A stretch of 64,000 bases of DNA from Streptomyces sp. D2-8 (GCF_023184515.1 NZ_JAAHBP010000003.1:868001-932000); one strand, 5' to 3'; shown: positions 9,797 to 17,686, numbered from the stretch's first letter. The notes: a model not told the origin generated them from the letters alone. Numbers and translations are program-made.

Positions 9797-10303
9797 ATGG
9801 GCACGGAACCGATGCGCCCCGAACCGATGGCGGACGACGTGTACCAGCCCACCGGGACCAACGAGGAGCAGGAGGACGCCGCGCCGCTGGACCTGCAGGA
9901 CGCCCTCGACGAACGGACGTACGACGACACCCTCGACGAGGGCTACTCCCCGCCTGAGAAGCCCCTCGGCGTCACCAAGCGCGGCACCACCGCAGCCGAG
10001 CAGCACGAGGGGGAGACCCTCGACGAACGGCTGGCCCAGGAGGTGCCCGAGGTGTCCGCCGAGCCCGGCGGGGACGGCGTGGGGGACACCCCGGACGGCG
10101 ACGGCGAACCGGTGGACCCCGAGGCGGGCACCGCCCGCGCCGGCCGCCTGGTCGCCCCGGACGAGGGCGCCCACGCCGACACCACGAAGGAGACCGTCGC
10201 GTCCGACGTCGGTATCGACGGCGGAGCCGCGGGCGCGGAGGAGGCCGCCGTGCACGTGGTGGAGGACGACAGCGCCCTGCCCGAGGACGGCGGCAGGGCG
10301 TGA
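9797..10303 (+). CDS. DUF5709 family protein
   Basis: 168 aa, extremely acidic and without hydrophobic segments, so probably disordered and cytoplasmic. The N-terminal half carries the DUF5709 signature seen in many Streptomyces: DDVYQP, the run DLQDALDERTYDDTLDEGYS and the PPEKPLGVTKRGTTAAEQ motif. No biochemical function is known for the family. ATG 9797 overlaps a possible GTG at 9794; AAGG lies about 9 bases before the ATG, so I prefer ATG. It is monocistronic and closed by a hairpin terminator. Confidence 0.85.
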   Translation: MGTEPMRPEPMADDVYQPTGTNEEQEDAAPLDLQDALDERTYDDTLDEGYSPPEKPLGVTKRGTTAAEQHEGETLDERLAQEVPEVSAEPGGDGVGDTPDGDGEPVDPEAGTARAGRLVAPDEGAHADTTKETVASDVGIDGGAAGAEEAAVHVVEDDSALPEDGGRA

Positions 10304-10339
10304 CCCGCCCGCCGGCATGAGGTCACGCCGGGCACGCGC

Positions 10340-10383
10340 GAGGCCACCGCACCCCGGCGCACCCGCGCCGGGCCGGTGGCCTC
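10340..10383. terminator. Bidirectional hairpin terminator
   Basis: GAGGCCACCG (10340-10349) pairs with CGGTGGCCTC (10374-10383), and the loop holds a second complementary block (CCCGGCGC with GCGCCGGG). It lies between converging genes and would serve both. Confidence 0.75.
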
Positions 10384-10406
10384 CCGTATGTGCCGAAGGG
10401 GTTCGG

Positions 10407-10613
10407 TCAGGGCAGCAGCTTCTCGAGGGCGGCGGGCCCCTCCGCCGCCAGCTTCCGCTTGGCCCACTCGATGGTGTGCGGATTGAGGTCCTTGCCCGAG
10501 GCGAGGACGAGGTCCTCCGGCGACACGTCGGTGCCGGTGCTGGTGTGGAGCAGGCGGTCCGGGGTGGTGCGGTCCTCGGGCGGCCGGGATGCGGCGGGCT
10601 CTGACGTCGACAT
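10407..10613 (-). CDS. Small hypothetical protein, 68 aa
   Basis: MSTSEPAASRPPED start, then a polar, partly helical body ending in LAAEGPAALEKLLP. The phrase DLNPHTIEWAKRKL suggests a short amphipathic helix. I do not recognise a function; small proteins of this style are common in Streptomyces. ATG 10611-10613 has an AGGAG ribosome binding site 7-8 bases upstream, which fixes the start and supports a real gene. It is convergent with the DUF5709 gene. Confidence 0.7.
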   Translation of the reverse strand: MSTSEPAASRPPEDRTTPDRLLHTSTGTDVSPEDLVLASGKDLNPHTIEWAKRKLAAEGPAALEKLLP

Positions 10614-10832
10614 GTTCTCTGCTCCTAGGGTCCGGATCGCTGGTGCGGCCCCGGTGCTGAAAAACGGGTCCGCTATCACCATTCCCCGCGGGAGCGCGGC
10701 GTGCATCCGGAGAGCGCGAACCCGGACCCGCCGGACCGCGCGCACCCCGTTCGGACGCTCACCGATGTCGCGTCGGCGCACCCCGGGTGACGGTGGAGAC
10801 ACGTGTCCCTGCGCCTGACGGGAGCTTTACCC

Positions 10833-11069
10833 ATGCGCACACATGTGACTGCCGCGGCCGGCCTGGCCTGTGCCGCCGTACTGGCCTTCGCCGGTACGGC
10901 GAGCGCGAACGACGGCCCCGTCGGTATCGCCACCGACAGCCCCGGCTTTCTCTCCGGCAACGTCATCCAGATCCCCATCGACGTCAACGCCAACGTCTGC
11001 GGCAACTCGATCAACGTGATCGGGCTGCTCAACCCCGCGTTCGGCAACGAGTGCGAGATCAAGGACTGA
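10833..11069 (+). CDS. Short chaplin-family secreted protein
   Basis: 78 aa. A Sec signal peptide (basic MRTH, hydrophobic core, cleavage near ATASA-ND, about residue 25) precedes a single chaplin domain. Its signature is PGFLSGNVIQIPIDV, then NVCGNSINVIGLLNPAFGNEC. The two Cys would form the disulfide found in short chaplins such as ChpH. Chaplins assemble outside the cell into amyloid-like films that make aerial hyphae hydrophobic. The tail after the second Cys (EIKD) and the early Asp residues make this copy more acidic than usual. GGAG at 10821-10824 fits ATG 10833. No other chaplin or rodlin gene is near, and a strong hairpin follows. Confidence 0.93.
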   Translation: MRTHVTAAAGLACAAVLAFAGTASANDGPVGIATDSPGFLSGNVIQIPIDVNANVCGNSINVIGLLNPAFGNECEIKD

Positions 11070-11091
11070 CGTACCCGGTCGTACGGCCCCG

Positions 11092-11129
11092 CCGGCGGCG
11101 GCCCGCGAAACATCGCGGGCCGCCGCCGG
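11092..11129. terminator. Strong hairpin terminator after chaplin gene
   Basis: Perfect 17-bp stem: CCGGCGGCGGCCCGCGA (11092-11108) and its complement at 11113-11129, with an AACA loop. It lies between the converging chaplin and phosphatase genes. Confidence 0.85.
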
Positions 11130-11138
11130 TCGCTGTGG

Positions 11139-12248
11139 TCAGGGCCCGTCCCGCGGACGCGGCGCGAGCACCAGCATCGTGACGTCGTCCTGGACGTCCG
11201 GGCAGTGCCGGACGAGGTCGGTCCACACCTGCTCGGCCAGCGCGACGGGGTCCTCGGCGGCGAAGCCCGGCAGCCGCTCGGCCAGGGGGTAGAAGGCCCC
11301 GCCGGAGTCCCTGGCCTCGGTCACGCCGTCGGAGGCGAGGAAGAGCCGGTCACCGGCCCTCAGCGGCACCGAGACGACCCGGGGCGGGGCGGCGTCGGCG
11401 AGGCCGAGACCGAGCGGCGTGCACGGCTCGACGTCCAGCTCGACGGCCCGGCCGTCACGCAGCAGCAGCGGTCCGGCCTGCCCGCACGCCACGATCCGCA
11501 CGACCCGGGCGTCGGCGGAGAAGTCGAGCAGCACCGCCGTCGCGAACAGCTCGGCGTGCGGGTCACCGGCCGAGTCCACCGCCAGCCTCCGGTCGAGCCG
11601 CGCCGCCACCGCCTCCGGGTCCGGCTGGTCCAGCACCGCCTCCCGGAACGCCCCCAGCAGCGACGCGACCGTGGCCACGGCTGACAGCCCGTGGCCCTGC
11701 ACATCGCCCATCACGGCCCGTACGCCGTAGGGACCCGCCCGTACGTCGAAGAAGTCACCGCCGACCAGCGTCCCGTGCTGCGCGGCCCGGTACAGGCCCG
11801 CGCACCGCACCGGCCCGACCCGCTCCGGCAGCGGCGGCACGACGGCCCGCTGCGCGACCTCGGCGACGGTCCGCTCGGTGACCAGCTGGGCGTCCCGCCT
11901 GGAGCGGACGTACGCCAGCAGCACGCTCAGCACCGAGACGAAGCACACGGTCAGAAGGTCGGTACTGCCGGGATGGTTGAGGCCGAAGACGGGCACGGTC
12001 AGCACGACCACCACCAGCCCGCCGAGCACCGCCGTCACCACCGGCCCGTGGGCCAGCACGGCCAGCGGCGGGATGGCGCCCAGCAGGAAGCCGATGTCGA
12101 GCGGCTCCGGGCTGATCAGCTCGGCCGCGCACACGCCCACCAGCAGTGCCGACGGCAGCACGCGGGCCCAGCCGGGCGGCGGTGCGCCGCGCAGCCAGCC
12201 CCGCCGGTCCGGGTCCCTGCGCGCCAGCCGGCCGCGCACACTGCTCAC
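11139..12248 (-). CDS. Membrane-anchored SpoIIE/PP2C-type serine phosphatase
   Basis: 369 aa. Three to four hydrophobic helices occupy roughly residues 28-112. The SpoIIE-type PP2C domain follows, with metal-binding motifs VGGDFFDV (near 165), VMGDVQGHG (near 180), LASDGVTEAR (near 305) and DVQDDVTMLVL near the C-terminus. Such phosphatases dephosphorylate anti-anti-sigma factors or related STAS proteins and so steer sigma-factor availability. No STAS or sigma gene is adjacent, so its partner lies elsewhere. The GTG start at 12246-12248 begins a basic cytoplasmic tail. The 3' end meets the chaplin terminator. Confidence 0.9.
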   Translation of the reverse strand: MSSVRGRLARRDPDRRGWLRGAPPPGWARVLPSALLVGVCAAELISPEPLDIGFLLGAIPPLAVLAHGPVVTAVLGGLVVVVLTVPVFGLNHPGSTDLLTVCFVSVLSVLLAYVRSRRDAQLVTERTVAEVAQRAVVPPLPERVGPVRCAGLYRAAQHGTLVGGDFFDVRAGPYGVRAVMGDVQGHGLSAVATVASLLGAFREAVLDQPDPEAVAARLDRRLAVDSAGDPHAELFATAVLLDFSADARVVRIVACGQAGPLLLRDGRAVELDVEPCTPLGLGLADAAPPRVVSVPLRAGDRLFLASDGVTEARDSGGAFYPLAERLPGFAAEDPVALAEQVWTDLVRHCPDVQDDVTMLVLAPRPRDGP

Positions 12249-12318
12249 ACCACCACGCTGCTACGCGCGACCGGCCGCCGCACGCCGGGCCCATCGCCGC
12301 GGGCGGCCGCGCGCCCGG

Positions 12319-12660
12319 CTGGAAGGGCGTCAGCGTCAGCCGGATGCCCGTGGGGGGCGTGTCCTGGAGGTACGAGGCGAAGTCGGCCACGTCGTCGAAG
12401 GCGAAGCCGTACGCCTTGCCGTCCCGGGCCGCCGCGTGCATGGCCTTGGCATAGTGGTTGGTGACGCCGGTCCGGTAGAAGGACGCCGCTCTGTCGCCGG
12501 CTGGGCGGCGGAGCTCAGCAGCGTCGAGCGGTTGAAGCCGGCGCCCGGGAGCGCGGCACCGGCGTAGGTGGTCACCTTCAGGTCCCGGCCGGTGCACGTG
12601 CTCCACACCTCGTCGACGGCGGGCGCGACGTAGTCCGGGTGGCCCGGTCTGAGAGCGTCG
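12319..12660 (-). pseudogene. Remnant of a GH64-like beta-1,3-glucanase gene
   Basis: On the minus strand, two frames together give the end of a GH64-type glucanase. The first runs VDEVWSTCTGRDLKVTT to NRSTLLSS (12657 down to ~12490). The second runs FYRTGVTNHYAKAMH, GKAYGFAFDDVADFASYLQ and IRLTLTPF. A one-base frameshift near 12485 joins them. The native stop after LTLTPF is lost and the frame reads on. Only about 110 of the ~400 codons expected remain, and the part upstream of them is missing entirely: an operator-like site lies immediately before the fragment. The family would cut beta-1,3-glucan outside the cell; this copy cannot be functional. Confidence 0.7.
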
Positions 12661-12663
12661 GTC

Positions 12664-12677
12664 TGAGAGCGTTCTCA
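12664..12677. promoter_or_regulatory. LacI-type operator-like palindrome next to the glucanase relic
   Basis: TGAGAGCGTTCTCA is an almost perfect palindrome with the central CG step of LacI-family operators, close to the TGGGAGCGCTCCCA type used for glucan and cellobiose genes. A half copy (TGAGAGCG) lies 14 bases away at 12650-12657. It sits at the 5' side of the truncated glucanase, as expected for its original control site. Confidence 0.5.
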
Positions 12678-12903
12678 GGGCTGACCGCGTCACGGATGCT
12701 ACGGACGGGCCCCGCCCCCGCCCCCGCCAACCCGTCCGTCACGCGGAAATCCCGTGGCACCGCCCCCACTTGGTGCGCCATGCGTCGCTTGACCACCTCT
12801 TCAGGGGCCCTTGACCCGTGCCGGGAAACCGATGGACGGCCCGCGGGAGATCGCGTAGCGTGTGGCGCGCCACGCCCCGAGACCTGCGGAAGGAGGGCAG
12901 AGC

Positions 12904-12960
12904 CGTGCAGTTCACACCGTTCCCGCGCTCCCTCCCCCTTGTCCCGGCGTGCCTCGACTG
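12904..12960 (+). CDS. Possible leader peptide ORF, 18 codons
   Basis: A GTG start preceded by a strong AAGGAGG (12890-12896) opens an 18-codon frame, MQFTPFPRSLPLVPACLD, that stops at 12958-12960, 47 bases before the acetyltransferase ATG. The good ribosome binding site and the position resemble regulatory upstream ORFs. A perfect GTGGCGCGCCAC palindrome lies just upstream (12862-12873). No terminator/antiterminator structure was established, so this is tentative. Confidence 0.4.
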
Positions 12961-13007
12961 ACCGACCGGGAGCGCTCTGAGCAGCATCGTCCCGGAGGAC
13001 CCCCCCC

Positions 13008-13895
13008 ATGACCGATGTGGTCATCCGCGCGCTCGACACGAGCGACGCCGAGCTTTTCGACACCCTGCCCGACTCGCTGGGCGCCGGTGAGGGCCACCGG
13101 CAGACCCGGCACCGCCCGGACTGGAAACGGGTGGCCCTGCGCGACGGCCGTGTCGTCGCCCGCGGCGCCTGGTGGGGCGGCCCCGACGCCACCGAGCCCG
13201 TCAACGTCAACTGGTTCGACGTGGCCGAAGGCGAGGAGGAAGCAGGCGCCGCACTCCTGCGCTCCGCCCCCTGGCAGGTCGAACTGGAGCTGAACCTGCC
13301 CGTCGGCTGGCGCGACGACCCGGCCCTGCGCGCCGCCGCCCAGCCCTGCCTCACCGCCGCCCGCAAGGCCGGCTACGACCTCCTGGTCGACCGCCTCGTG
13401 TACCGCTGGACCCCCGACCGCGGCCTGCCCGAGCGGCCCGGGCGCCTCGAGTTCCGCGCCGAACCGGACGACGCCGTGTTCTTCGACGCGCTGCGCCGCA
13501 TCCACTCCGTCACCCTGGACGCCCATGCGCTCAAGGCCATCGAGCAGGGCGGACTCGACCGGGCGGCCCAGGAGGAACTCGACTTCTTCCACTGGTGCCC
13601 GTCGCCGCGGGAGTGGTGGCAGGTGGCCCACACGCCGCAGGGCGACATGGCCGGCATCCACATCCCGGCCCACAATCCGTCGGGCCCCTGCATCGGCTTC
13701 ATCGGCGTCCTGCCGGACCAGCGCGGGCACGGCTACGCCTACGACCTTCTGGCCGAGTGCACGCACTTCCTGGTCGCAGAGGGGGCGGAGTTCGTCGCCG
13801 CGGCCACGGACCAGGGCAACTTCCCCATGGCGGCGAACTTCACCAAGGCCGGATACCCGGTGGTGAAGGAGCGGCTCAACTTCGACCCGGCGTGA
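13008..13895 (+). CDS. GNAT family N-acetyltransferase
   Basis: 295 aa. The C-terminal third carries the acetyl-CoA binding signature of GNAT enzymes: FIGVLPDQRGHGYAYDLLAE (motif A, Q/RxxGxG/A form), followed by ATDQGNFPMAANFTKAGYP, the usual Asn-x-x-Met-x-x-x-Asn helix. The N-terminal half may be a degenerate second GNAT fold. The enzyme transfers an acetyl group from acetyl-CoA to an amine; the substrate is unknown. GGAGG at 12993-12997 supports ATG 13008. A short ORF with its own ribosome binding site lies upstream and may regulate it. Confidence 0.88.
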   Translation: MTDVVIRALDTSDAELFDTLPDSLGAGEGHRQTRHRPDWKRVALRDGRVVARGAWWGGPDATEPVNVNWFDVAEGEEEAGAALLRSAPWQVELELNLPVGWRDDPALRAAAQPCLTAARKAGYDLLVDRLVYRWTPDRGLPERPGRLEFRAEPDDAVFFDALRRIHSVTLDAHALKAIEQGGLDRAAQEELDFFHWCPSPREWWQVAHTPQGDMAGIHIPAHNPSGPCIGFIGVLPDQRGHGYAYDLLAECTHFLVAEGAEFVAAATDQGNFPMAANFTKAGYPVVKERLNFDPA

Positions 13896-13966
13896 CGACC
13901 GGGTCGTCCCCGGCCGGGGTGGCAGGCTGTCCGGGACAGTGACCGGCAGCGGGAGACGGAGGGGCC

Positions 13967-14308
13967 GTGGGGTTCGAGGGCGAGGTCTGGCAGGTGCGCG
14001 GGGCCGCGGAGCCGGTGGGGGAGATCCTGATCGACGACAGCGACTTCCCGTGGCTCTCGGGCCGCTTCACCCCAGGACCGGGATTCGCCGCCGTCCGGGA
14101 CCTGTTCGCCCGCGAACTCGCCCTGGCCGAACGGGACGACGAGGGCCACTGGGAGGAGTGGGAGCGGGCCTACGGCGAGATCAGGCGCCACGTCTCCCTC
14201 TCCTCCCCGGACGGCCCCGTCCCCGAGTTCCTCCTGCACATCGAGGAGGACCGGGCCTGGTTCCGCTGGAGCGACGAGCCCTTCGACGAGGACCAGGACG
14301 AGGACTAG
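13967..14308 (+). CDS. Hypothetical protein, 113 aa
   Basis: A small soluble acidic protein starting MGFEGEVWQVRG, with a very acidic C-terminus (DEPFDEDQDED). I do not recognise the family, though it reads as a compact alpha/beta protein. GACGGAGGGG ahead of GTG 13967 is a good ribosome binding site. Its TAG stop (14306-14308) overlaps the TAG stop of the convergent oxidoreductase gene within one CTAG, so no terminator can lie between the two coding regions. Confidence 0.7.
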   Translation: MGFEGEVWQVRGAAEPVGEILIDDSDFPWLSGRFTPGPGFAAVRDLFARELALAERDDEGHWEEWERAYGEIRRHVSLSSPDGPVPEFLLHIEEDRAWFRWSDEPFDEDQDED

Positions 14309-15198
14309 GACGAGGACTGGGAGTTGTCGTTCAGCAGGTCCTGGGCCGCCGTGAGAATCTCGGTCACCCGGAGGCCGAACGCCGCGTCGCAGGCATGCGG
14401 GTGGCCGGTCCGGGCGGCGTCGAGCAGCGCGTCCGCAGCCCGCTTCAGCGCGTGCACCGCTCCGTCGGAGCTGTCCGGCAGCGTCGCGACCCCGGCCTCC
14501 CCCCGCAGCTCCACGGCGGCACCGGCCGCGGCGGGCGGTGCCGTCAGGCTCAGCGTGAGGGTGCTCGACGCCCCACCGGCGTGATCGAGGACGACATGGG
14601 CCGTGTCACCGGACCCGTACGCCGCCGCCGTCACGCGCCGCACGTCGCCGAGGACCGGCAGCAGCACGGACAGGGCGTGCGGGCCGACGTCCCACAGGGC
14701 GCCCTTCTCCCGCCGCCACGGCGTCGCGAAGGGACTCTCGCTGGTGAACACCGCCCCGAGCCACTCGGCCCGCCCCGTGAACCAGCCCGGCACCGCCGCC
14801 CGCTCGGCGATCCACGCCGCCGGCTCGGGCTGGAAGCGCGTCGTGAAGAACACGACCGAGGCGACACCGGCCTCCTCGGCGGCCTCGACCACGGCGCGCC
14901 CCTGCTCCACCGTCGGCGCGAGCGGCTTGTCGAGCAGCAGATGGCACCCGGCCCGCGCCGCCCGGGCGGCGAGTGAGGCCTGCACCTCGGGCGGCAGGGC
15001 CACGGCGACGGCGTCCACGTCGGCGAACAGCTCGTCGGCGTCGTCGTAGGCGCGGACGCCGTGCCGCTCGGCCAGCTCCTTCGCGGCTTCGGGGCGACGG
15101 CCCCACACACCCGCGAAGTCCAGCTCCTCATGCCCGCTCAACGCGGGTGCGTGGGCCATCTGCGCCCAGGGTCCGGTGCCGAGCAGTCCTATGCGCAT
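14305..15198 (-). CDS. Gfo/Idh/MocA family NAD(P)-dependent oxidoreductase
   Basis: 297 aa. The N-terminal Rossmann fold has GLLGTGPWAQ (dinucleotide loop), and the family motif DKPLAPT supplies the conserved Lys-Pro. The C-terminal alpha/beta domain binds a sugar-like substrate (WDVGPHALSVLLPVLG holds the conserved Asp-x-Gly-x-His). Members oxidise or reduce cyclitols and sugars. ATG 15196-15198 has GGAGAGGC upstream. It is a single gene, convergent with the hypothetical gene, and not obviously linked to the second Gfo/Idh gene at 16.4 kb. Confidence 0.88.
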   Translation of the reverse strand: MRIGLLGTGPWAQMAHAPALSGHEELDFAGVWGRRPEAAKELAERHGVRAYDDADELFADVDAVAVALPPEVQASLAARAARAGCHLLLDKPLAPTVEQGRAVVEAAEEAGVASVVFFTTRFQPEPAAWIAERAAVPGWFTGRAEWLGAVFTSESPFATPWRREKGALWDVGPHALSVLLPVLGDVRRVTAAAYGSGDTAHVVLDHAGGASSTLTLSLTAPPAAAGAAVELRGEAGVATLPDSSDGAVHALKRAADALLDAARTGHPHACDAAFGLRVTEILTAAQDLLNDNSQSSS

Positions 15199-15319
15199 GC
15201 CGCCGCCTCTCCACGCTGTCGGGACGACGAGCGTGCCACACGGAAACGGCCGCCGGGCATCGAGAAAGGCAGGGAAAATGTCCGGACCAGGGCCTGCACC
15301 TGCGGAAACGGAGCATGAC

Positions 15320-15569
15320 GTGACCCCTGCGACCACGAGCGCGTTCGATCTTCCCGACCGCCTCGCGCACAAGGCCGCCCCGGCGTTGATCGCCGGGTGC
15401 CTCGCCCCGCGTCCGGTCGCTGACCCCGGAGCCGTCCAAGGGGCTGGAGTTCGACCTGGTCGTCCTCGACGACCCGGAGGACTTCGGCACGGGCATCGAA
15501 GGAGCGGTCGACCGCTATGTCGCGATGACCCGCGCGACGCGGCAACTCGTCGTCCTCACGAGTCCCTGA
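15320..15569 (+). pseudogene. Remnant of a UvrD/HelR-like helicase-type ATPase gene
   Basis: The first ~26 codons (GTG 15320: TPATTSAFDLPDRLAHKAAP) match the N-terminus style of HelR/HelD-like RNA-polymerase recycling ATPases. They run, out of frame, into SKGLEFDLVVLDDPEDFG, then DRYVAMTRATRQLVVLTSP and a stop, which is the last part of a UvrD-type ATPase (motifs V and VI). About 250 bp remain of a gene normally over 2 kb. The length is not a multiple of three. The 3' end overlaps the stop of the isomerase gene on the other strand (15556-15569). Confidence 0.65.
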
Positions 15570-16446
15570 CGGGCGCATCCTGGGCCGCGAGCTCCTTGCG
15601 GATGCGGTCCAGCATGAACGCCGACGACTCCCGGGCCCGCTCCTCCCAGGCGAACACACAGGCCGTCGCCACCCCGTCGAAGCCCAGTTCGCGCAGAGTG
15701 CCGAAGAAGGCGTCCCAGTCGACCTCGCCCTGGCCGATGTCGAGGTGCTGGTGGATCCGGGCCGGGGTGCCCGGCGGGTTGAGGATGTAGCGCAGGCCGC
15801 TGGAACCCTTGTGGTTGAAGGAGTCCGCGATGTGCACGTGCTGGAGCCTGTCCCCGGCGTAGCGCATCATCGCCGCGATGTCCGCCGTCGGATCGGCCCC
15901 CGACAGGTGAAAGGTGTGCGGCGCGCAGTACAGGTAGTTCACCCACGGCTTGTTGATCGCGCGGACGAGATCGACGGCCGGGGTGTTCTCCTCGCAGAAG
16001 TCGTCCGGGTGCGCCTCCAGGTTGAGGGCGATGCCCTCCCGCTCGAAGACCGGCAGCAGCTCCTCCAGCGAGCGCCAGAACGCGGCCTCGCTCTCGGCGG
16101 CGCGCTCGGGGCGGCCGTTGAACTCCGAGTTCATCAAGGGGCATTCGAGCTCTGCGGTGATCTCGATCATCCGCTTCCAGTGGCGGACGGCGGCCTGCCG
16201 CTCGGTCTCGTCCGGCGAGGACCACCTGTACAGGGGAAGCACCGAGGACAACCGCACGCCGTGCGTACGCAGCGACTGCTTGAGCTCGTGCACTCGCGCG
16301 TCGTCCGCACGTGGGTGCAGGAAGAACGGCATGAAGTCCTCGCGCGGCGACAACTCGATGTACTCGTAGCCGAGTTCGGCGACCGTGCGCACCATGTCGT
16401 CGATCGGCAGGGAGCGGAGCATGTACGGGTCGAGGGCGATCTTCAC
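15556..16446 (-). CDS. Sugar phosphate isomerase/epimerase family protein (TIM barrel, AP-endonuclease 2 fold)
   Basis: 296 aa. A TIM barrel of the xylose-isomerase-like superfamily (IolE/IolI group). Likely metal ligands lie in NLEAHPDDF (Glu, near 150), AHTFHL-type His, HVHIADSFNHKG (His/Asp near 210) and the Glu in DIGQGEVDW. Relatives isomerise or dehydrate inositol- or ketose-derived intermediates. GTG 16444-16446 overlaps the TGA of the dehydrogenase gene upstream (GTGA), so the two are translationally coupled. The neighbouring LacI regulator and periplasmic binding protein suggest uptake and oxidation of a cyclitol or sugar. Confidence 0.85.
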   Translation of the reverse strand: MKIALDPYMLRSLPIDDMVRTVAELGYEYIELSPREDFMPFFLHPRADDARVHELKQSLRTHGVRLSSVLPLYRWSSPDETERQAAVRHWKRMIEITAELECPLMNSEFNGRPERAAESEAAFWRSLEELLPVFEREGIALNLEAHPDDFCEENTPAVDLVRAINKPWVNYLYCAPHTFHLSGADPTADIAAMMRYAGDRLQHVHIADSFNHKGSSGLRYILNPPGTPARIHQHLDIGQGEVDWDAFFGTLRELGFDGVATACVFAWEERARESSAFMLDRIRKELAAQDAPVRDS

Positions 16447-17462
16447 GCGGCGCCTCCGTAGAACGCCGGGCGGGGCTTCATGTCGGTGGTGACGGTCGCG
16501 CCGCCGGCCTCCAGGGACCGGACGGCGGCGTCGGTGATGACGGTGGCGGCGTACCCGTCCCAGGAGGACGGGCCGGTGGGCTCGGTGCCGGCCGCCACGG
16601 CCGCGACCCACTCGCGGAACTCGGTGTCGAAGGCCTCCGCGAACCGGTCCTTCCAGTCCTGCGGCACGCCCGTGCGGTGCCGGGCCGCGGTGCGGATCCC
16701 GACCGCCGCCGGGTCGGGCAGCCGGACCAGGCCGTCCTCGCCGACGACCTCGCACTGGATGTCGTAGCCGTACTGGCAGTTGACGAAGACCTCCAGGTCG
16801 ATACGGACGCCCGATGCCGTCTCGAAGATCATGATCTGGGGGTCCTTCAGATGTGCGAACCGCTTGCTCGTGGCGCGCGGGGTGACCACCTGGGCAGAGA
16901 CGATCTCGTCGTCGAGCAGCCAGCGCAGCACGTCGATCTCGTGCACGGCCGTGTCCTGGGCGGCCATGGCCGAGTGGTACGACTCCGGCACGGTCGGGTT
17001 GCGGTGCGCGCAGTGCACGATCAGCGGAGCCCCGAGCGAACCGGTCGCCAGGACCTCCTTCATCTGGCGGTAGCCGGCGTCGAAGCGGCGCATGAAGCCG
17101 ACCTGCACCAGCCGGCGGCCGTGCGCCCGCTCGGCCTCGACGATCCGCAGACCGTCCTCGGCGGTCGTGGCCAGCGGCTTCTCGCAGAACACCGGCTTGC
17201 CGGCGGCGATCGCGTTCAGCACGTGTTCGGCGTGGGCGGGGCCCCAGGAGGTGACGAGGACGGCGTCCACGTCGGGGGCGGCGACCAGGTCCGCGCCGGT
17301 GGGCAGCGCGGTGGCACCGAGCCGGGCGGCCACCTCGGCGGCGCGCTCGGTGTCCACATCGGCCACGGCCGTGACGGCGGCGCCGGTGACGACCTCGGTG
17401 AGCCGCCGGATGTGGTCCTGGCCGATCATTCCGGCGCCGATGACGCCTACACGTACGGTCAT
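16443..17462 (-). CDS. Gfo/Idh/MocA dehydrogenase, inositol 2-dehydrogenase-like
   Basis: 339 aa. GAGMIGQDHIRR (NAD-binding loop) and CEKPLATTAED (conserved Glu-Lys-Pro) are at the N-terminus. HEIDVLRWLLDD holds the conserved Asp and His used in substrate binding in IolG. The likely reaction is NAD-dependent oxidation of myo-inositol or a related polyol to a keto sugar. ATG 17460-17462 follows GAGGAG. The upstream region has TTGACA and CATCGT elements with an 18-base spacer and a 16-bp operator at the expected transcription start, shared with the binding-protein gene. Confidence 0.87.
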   Translation of the reverse strand: MTVRVGVIGAGMIGQDHIRRLTEVVTGAAVTAVADVDTERAAEVAARLGATALPTGADLVAAPDVDAVLVTSWGPAHAEHVLNAIAAGKPVFCEKPLATTAEDGLRIVEAERAHGRRLVQVGFMRRFDAGYRQMKEVLATGSLGAPLIVHCAHRNPTVPESYHSAMAAQDTAVHEIDVLRWLLDDEIVSAQVVTPRATSKRFAHLKDPQIMIFETASGVRIDLEVFVNCQYGYDIQCEVVGEDGLVRLPDPAAVGIRTAARHRTGVPQDWKDRFAEAFDTEFREWVAAVAAGTEPTGPSSWDGYAATVITDAAVRSLEAGGATVTTDMKPRPAFYGGAA

Positions 17463-17544
17463 GGTGCAACTCCTCGAAAGGTGATCAGGAGAACCGCGCC
17501 CGTGCGGCCCCTGGTCTCGGGGACCCACCAGGCTGTCGCGCGCT

Positions 17545-17560
17545 ACTAGCGCGCTCTAGT
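17545..17560. promoter_or_regulatory. LacI-family operator, copy 1
   Basis: ACTAGCGCGCTCTAGT, an imperfect palindrome with a central CG step. It is identical to the site at 19901-19916. It lies between the divergent dehydrogenase and regulator genes and just downstream of the dehydrogenase promoter, so the adjacent LacI protein probably represses from here. Confidence 0.8.
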
Positions 17561-17566
17561 GCGAGT

Positions 17567-17596
17567 ACGATGACCCCAGTCCAAATGTCATGTCAA
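17567..17596 (-). promoter_or_regulatory. Promoter of the dehydrogenase-isomerase operon
   Basis: Read on the minus strand: TTGACA (complement of 17591-17596), an 18-base spacer and CATCGT (17567-17572). The operator begins six bases further on. The binding-protein gene has the same layout. Confidence 0.55.
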
Positions 17597-17686
17597 TAGC
17601 TGGTGGCGGGAGATCGCGGGATTCCCCTCAGGGGTTCCGCACCAGGCACCCCGTAGGGTGTGCGGCGTCGGAGGGTGGGTTCACAG

